NCBI RefSeq assembly: GCF_024763615.1
Contig: NC_077222.1
Location: forward strand, 33,914,001-33,978,000
DNA from: Phlebotomus papatasi
Lineage: Eukaryota; Arthropoda; Insecta; Diptera; Psychodidae
Direction of reading: 5' to 3'
Length of the DNA stretch: 64,000 nucleotides
The notes under the pieces were generated by a model that was not told the DNA's origin, made no database searches, and saw nothing but the letters and a program-made list of their open reading frames with translations. Of the stretch, positions 60,593 through 64,000 are shown in pieces; the first letter of the stretch is position 1, and each line of letters begins with the position of its first letter. A program made the position numbers and the translations under genes.

Positions 60593-60785
60593 CTTCACTA
60601 AATAATCACACCTTTATTACCACACAAAACCAAAGATTTTTTGTTTACGGACGCCGTTGTCACCTTTTGGGCGCGCAAACTCTGACATTTCAAAATTTCC
60701 CACAAAAATTCAAATCCTCGCAAAAAACGCGCATTCAACTTTCACTCTCTGAAATAAAAGAAACTCTTCACGTAAAATATGATAA
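60593..60785 (-). promoter_or_regulatory. Short intergenic promoter region of RNASEH2B
   Basis: Only this interval separates the HemK2 end from the RNASEH2B start, so it must hold the RNASEH2B promoter unless the two are co-transcribed. It is GC-richer than its surroundings. It contains TTTTGGGCGCGCAAAC (60665-60680), a near-palindrome resembling an E2F/DP site. That would suit a gene used in DNA replication, but the match is imperfect and is inference. Confidence 0.4.
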
Positions 60786-61202
60786 TTACTTTATTGAATT
60801 GCATCTCACAATCTTGAGAATGTACAAATATTCTCCACGAATTTTTCTCTCTTTGATGATGCTGCCTGAGAAGCCGAATTGCTGGAATGTCTTAAGCCAC
60901 TCTTTGGGTTTATTCTCGCGCAAGAGCAGAAGATAGAACACCGAGGCTGGAGCTAATTTCTCCACCAAGGTAGGCAATAGACGATTCACCGTAGAACATC
61001 CATCTTCCCCTCCTGCCCAAGACTTTACCAAACACCCAGAAAAAGTCTCACCACCTTCGCAGTCTTCCTCATCGGCCTCCGTTGGAACATAAGGAGGATT
61101 GAAAATAAGCAAATCAATTGAATTCGATCGAAAACCACTCAATAAATCCATTGTAGTCACATCGACAGAAGCTCCATTGACCAAAGAAGTCTTTTTGGTG
61201 GC
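60786..61202 (-). CDS. HemK2: HemK2/N6AMT1 eRF1 glutamine methyltransferase, last exon only
   Basis: An open frame of 138 codons plus TAA follows a splice acceptor (TGTAG at 61207-61203). The catalytic motif NPPYVPT is at fragment residues 35-41, and SWAGGEDG follows, as in the WAGG of N6AMT1. The end matches the family's C-terminal beta strands (SVFYLLLLRENKP, YLYILKI). The family uses S-adenosylmethionine to methylate the glutamine of the GGQ loop of eRF1, in complex with Trmt112; mammalian N6AMT1 has also been reported to methylate histone H4K12. The N-terminal SAM-binding half (about 90 residues) is not visible between 61203 and 64000, so it probably lies beyond the window behind an intron of at least 2.8 kb. 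Confidence 0.9.
   Translation of the reverse strand, partial: ATKKTSLVNGASVDVTTMDLLSGFRSNSIDLLIFNPPYVPTEADEEDCEGGETFSGCLVKSWAGGEDGCSTVNRLLPTLVEKLAPASVFYLLLLRENKPKEWLKTFQQFGFSGSIIKERKIRGEYLYILKIVRCNSIK
60790..60795 (-). terminator. Polyadenylation hexamer inside the last HemK2 codons
   Basis: On the - strand the final codons and stop read TCAATAAAGTAA, so AATAAA ends one base before the TAA (60788-60786). No second AATAAA is obvious before the RNASEH2B start. The HemK2 3' UTR may therefore be very short. Confidence 0.5.
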
Positions 61203-61879
61203 CTACAATTAATAAATCAGTAATAATTTGAAACGTTACAATACACTCTGAAACTCTGAATAAGTTTCTTACATGAACAATTTAAGCCACGCCCATTTTA
61301 AGACTAATGCACAATTTTAAAATAATTAATTTGTACCCGTTAAACCAAGATACACTAATAAACAAAAAAAAACTTAAATAAAAATCTCTAATTCGAATCA
61401 GAAATTCAAAATCAATGAAATCATAATTTTAGTGAAACGGTAAATAAATTGTATTTAATTTTTATCAATTAGACGCAGAAAATAAATTTAACTTTTTTAA
61501 TGAACACCATAAAAATGATGCCCATATTAAATGAGAAAATTTCCAAAAGTTCTTATTAAAAGGAGTGGCAAAGCGTTTCATGCTTTGCGAAATGCTCCAA
61601 CTCGTGACTTAGATGCTATACTGCAAAAGTACTTTCGCATCATTTACCGTTTACCGGTTCTCATCCGATTTGAACCGATTCATAAATCTCTTAAAAGATC
61701 CTCCAAAAACAGTTATAAAAGTAAAAGGATTGATTTTCAGATAAAAATTAGTTATCGGTTATGAACCGGTTCATTACCGATTCAAAACTGCTTGGAACCG
61801 GTTTAGTTTTGTCGGAAATTCCAAGACCTTTCCAACGACCACAAACATGACCCCATTTGCTTGATAAATGCGCGCTCTA
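61203..61879 (-). other. HemK2 intron DNA without recognised content
   Basis: The sequence is AT-rich between the HemK2 acceptor and the TIR element at 61880. A short stretch (61271-61300) resembles the terminal word GCCACGCCCATTTT of the 58158-59411 element. Clusters of AACCGGTT-like words lie at 61650-61805. No exon with HemK2 N-terminal motifs was seen. Confidence 0.5.
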
Positions 61880-62845
61880 CACGGTAAAAACTTTTGGACA
61901 CTGACCAAAATATTGGAGCAAGTTTTCCTTGGAACAAATTTTTTTGGAATCAATTTGTACCTAGAGAAGATATTTGTTTGTTCCAAAAAGTTTTCTTTAC
62001 AGTTTCTTTACAAAATACAGTTACAATTTTGTTGGAGTTTTCTTTTTGAACCGTTTTGAAGCAGTGGAATGTCTACAAATTTGAGTTGATTTCGTTTTAT
62101 ACAAATTTTGTTCCTGAAATTTGGAACAGAATTTGTTGCACTTGGTTGTTTTGTTCCCACTGTTAGGGACAAATTGGTACATAGTTTTTTTATAATAATA
62201 TTATTCCTACATGTGTAACATATATTTGTTCCAAAAATTTTCGGTGTCCGTGGACGAAGTAATTTTTGGAACGAAATTGTTACTCATATGGGGAATCTTT
62301 TTGTTCCCATTATCGGGAATAAATTCGTGTAAGTGATTTCGTCTTACAGTTAAGACCTATACTTCAGTCGAGATGGATTTCGGTGGCGAAAGTTCATAAG
62401 GAACATCAAATAAAAATCAACTTAAGAGTGTTGACGCGTGCATGATGAAATCATATGCGAGTGCTGGCAGCAGGAGGAGAAAGGAATCTCGAATTAAAAA
62501 AGTGAAACCATGTAGCACGAAAATTGCCACAGATTTGGCGTCCTCTTCGCTTCGGTGACGGGTGACTGAGTGTGAAAGGACGAGGGATACGATTTTATAC
62601 TAGACGAGCTATTTATTGGAACAAATTCGTTACTAATATTGGGTATCTTTTTGTTCCTCCTAGAAGGTACAAATTTGTTCCAAAAATTTTCAGTGTCCGT
62701 GGATGAGCTACATTTTGGAACAAATTTGTTACTAATTTTGGGTATCTTTTTGAGTCTCGTAAAATGAACAAAATTATGCCACAAATTATGGTGTCCGTGG
62801 ACGAGCTAATTTTGGAACAAATATGTGCCGAAATTTTTTACCGTG
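61880..62845 (+). mobile_element. CACGGTAAAAA TIR element with internal repeats
   Basis: TA-CACGGTAAAAACTTTTGG at the left and TA-CACGGTAAAAAATTTCGG inward from the right. Inside, GTGTCCGTGGACGAGCTAAT, TTTGGAACAAATTTGTTAC and GGGTATCTTTTTGTTCC repeat in order three to four times. A different sequence is inserted at about 62341-62600. Confidence 0.7.
62341..62470 (+). repeat. Dispersed repeat, shared with about 795-905
   Basis: ATACTTCAGTC, AAGTTCATA, GGAACATCAA, AGTGTT and CATATGC-type words occur in the same order at 795-905 (inside the 549-1280 element). Class unknown. Confidence 0.45.
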
Positions 62846-62997
62846 TATAAGAGCACTTTCATTTAAATTAAAGAATGTTTTCTATAAATCGAATATGTTT
62901 AAATAAAACCATATTTAGAAACCATAAATGACAGTTTTCCATTTTTTCTTTTTTTTTTTGGCCAAACTGAATTTCACTTTTGACGTATTCTATGTAA

Positions 62998-64000
62998 AAG
63001 GGACAGATAATCCTAACCGGCTTATGTAGGTGAGATTCTTAACGTGAGCTAGCTCGGAGTGCATGCAAATTCGATTTAGAGCTGAAGTTGGGAGACGCCA
63101 TTCAGTTATCTTGAATCAAATTCGTGAAATTATACAAATTTTGTATTTAAACCAAAATATCAAGGATTTGGATGAACTGGCACAAAAGTGATATATGGGT
63201 GAAATATATAAAAAATATATGGGTTTGTTTCTTAACTCATTTTTCATCCAGAGTTCCCCAAGTAGTCATTTGTTGAACTTCAACTATATCAAAGAATTGT
63301 TGTCTTTTGTGGGACTTTCGATTTAAAACCCTATTTTAAGGGTCTTGGTGGAGTAGAGGCAGTCAAATTGGCATCTGAATGATTTCAAAGCGTTATTATG
63401 GAAAAAATCAATTTTTTCACACTTAAACCGCAAAATCGGAGTGATAGCGTAGTCTGAGTGGAAAATGATGTATGGACGAAATGTAGAGACAAATGTGCTC
63501 TACAATTATGTTGAAGTAATCATCAAAATCGGTTAAGCGACAGTCGAGATAATTGAGGTTATGTGATATTGAAATTGGTTTTTCGACTGTGGCGCCCCTG
63601 GTGTTGGTCCCACGAAGTTCAAATATTCTAGAAAGTTGTAGCATTTGGTGAGATCTTTCGTTTAAGCCCTCATTCATCAAAATCGGTCACATAGAATCGG
63701 AGATATGATTTTTTGAATTTCGTGAACTTTGACCCCTCATATCTCCGGTTCTATTGAAATCACAGCGCGCATACGCACCATTTTGGAAACGTCCTAGACT
63801 GGACTACAACATACTAAAATTTCATTAACTTGCACAATGCCGTTTTTGAGAAAAGTGACTTTGAATTTCGATGAATTTTGACGCTATCACAGCGCCACCT
63901 GTGGTGACTTTTTGAACTTCCATCTGAAAGTGCTCATCGAGACGAAACCAAAAAGGTAAAATTTAGGCCGCTATGTTAATTAGAACCGGAGATAGAGGCC
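62998..64000 (-). repeat. 1.8 kb unclassified repeat element, copy B, cut by the window end
   Basis: Read on the - strand it matches 8213-9278 of copy A nearly base for base over most of its length. It lacks about 60 bp around the copy A sequence at 9000-9060. An 85-codon frame (63680-63423) exists, but the same frame in copy A has a stop, so I do not call it coding. Confidence 0.8.

Noticed and set aside
60593..60598. GTG two codons upstream as RNASEH2B start
   Set aside because: The ATG at 60592 is in good context and gives the expected family length.
63423..63680. 85-codon - strand frame in repeat copy B
   Set aside because: The matching frame in copy A has an in-frame stop, and the region is a non-coding repeat with no family motif.
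1..64000. CRISPR array, bacterial operon or viral gene block
   Set aside because: All regular repeats are transposon ends, minisatellites or tandem introns; the coding genes are spliced insect genes and no viral gene was recognised.

Overview
The window is AT-rich nuclear DNA from an insect, most likely a dipteran and plausibly a nematoceran (midge, mosquito or sand fly type). This rests on a clear orthologue of the Drosophila serine protease Filzig, on spliced genes with short 60-100 bp GT-AG introns, and on introns and intergenic DNA packed with miniature inverted-repeat transposons. The species cannot be fixed from the sequence. I saw no CRISPR array, rRNA gene, intact tRNA, operon or bacterial signal.

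Layout. Four protein genes are supported. (1) filzig, + strand, coding exons 12238-16958, with its first (signal-peptide) exon not found. (2) An unnamed + strand gene, 49315-57668, six coding exons, 1009 residues. It has an N-terminal MGNSNS myristoylation-type start, a long low-complexity middle and a C-terminal coiled coil. (3) RNASEH2B, - strand, 60592-59575, two exons, 319 residues, with a C-terminal PCNA-binding motif. (4) The last exon of HemK2/N6AMT1, - strand, 61202-60786, whose upstream exons are not visible here. Genes 3 and 4 are tandem with only 197 bp between HemK2 stop and RNASEH2B start, and each has an AATAAA signal overlapping its last codons or stop. Gene 2 converges on gene 3.

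The rest is transposon-derived or featureless. 1-12.2 kb holds several nested inverted-repeat elements and a 1.8 kb repeat (7465-9278). Part of this repeat returns in reverse orientation at 62998-64000, so the four genes sit between inverted copies. 17-49 kb is a gene desert with at least fifteen small TIR elements, two 1.07 kb direct copies of a pogo-like element with a decayed transposase N-terminus, and a 5'-truncated, frameshifted LINE tail. Intron 1 of gene 2 is about 90% transposon: a hAT-like element with a perfect 8 bp target duplication lies inside a TA-flanked MITE. An empty relative of that MITE lies at 24722-25148.

The genes do not form a shared pathway. Filzig is an extracellular protease for cuticle and tracheal matrix. 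RNASEH2B removes ribonucleotides from DNA with its partners. HemK2 methylates the release factor eRF1. The unnamed gene looks like a membrane-tethered scaffold. I found no novel multi-gene system. The most worthwhile leads are the unnamed gene, the shared TAGGGKAARTG terminus linking otherwise different MITE families, the 9 bp-TSD family and the nested insertions.
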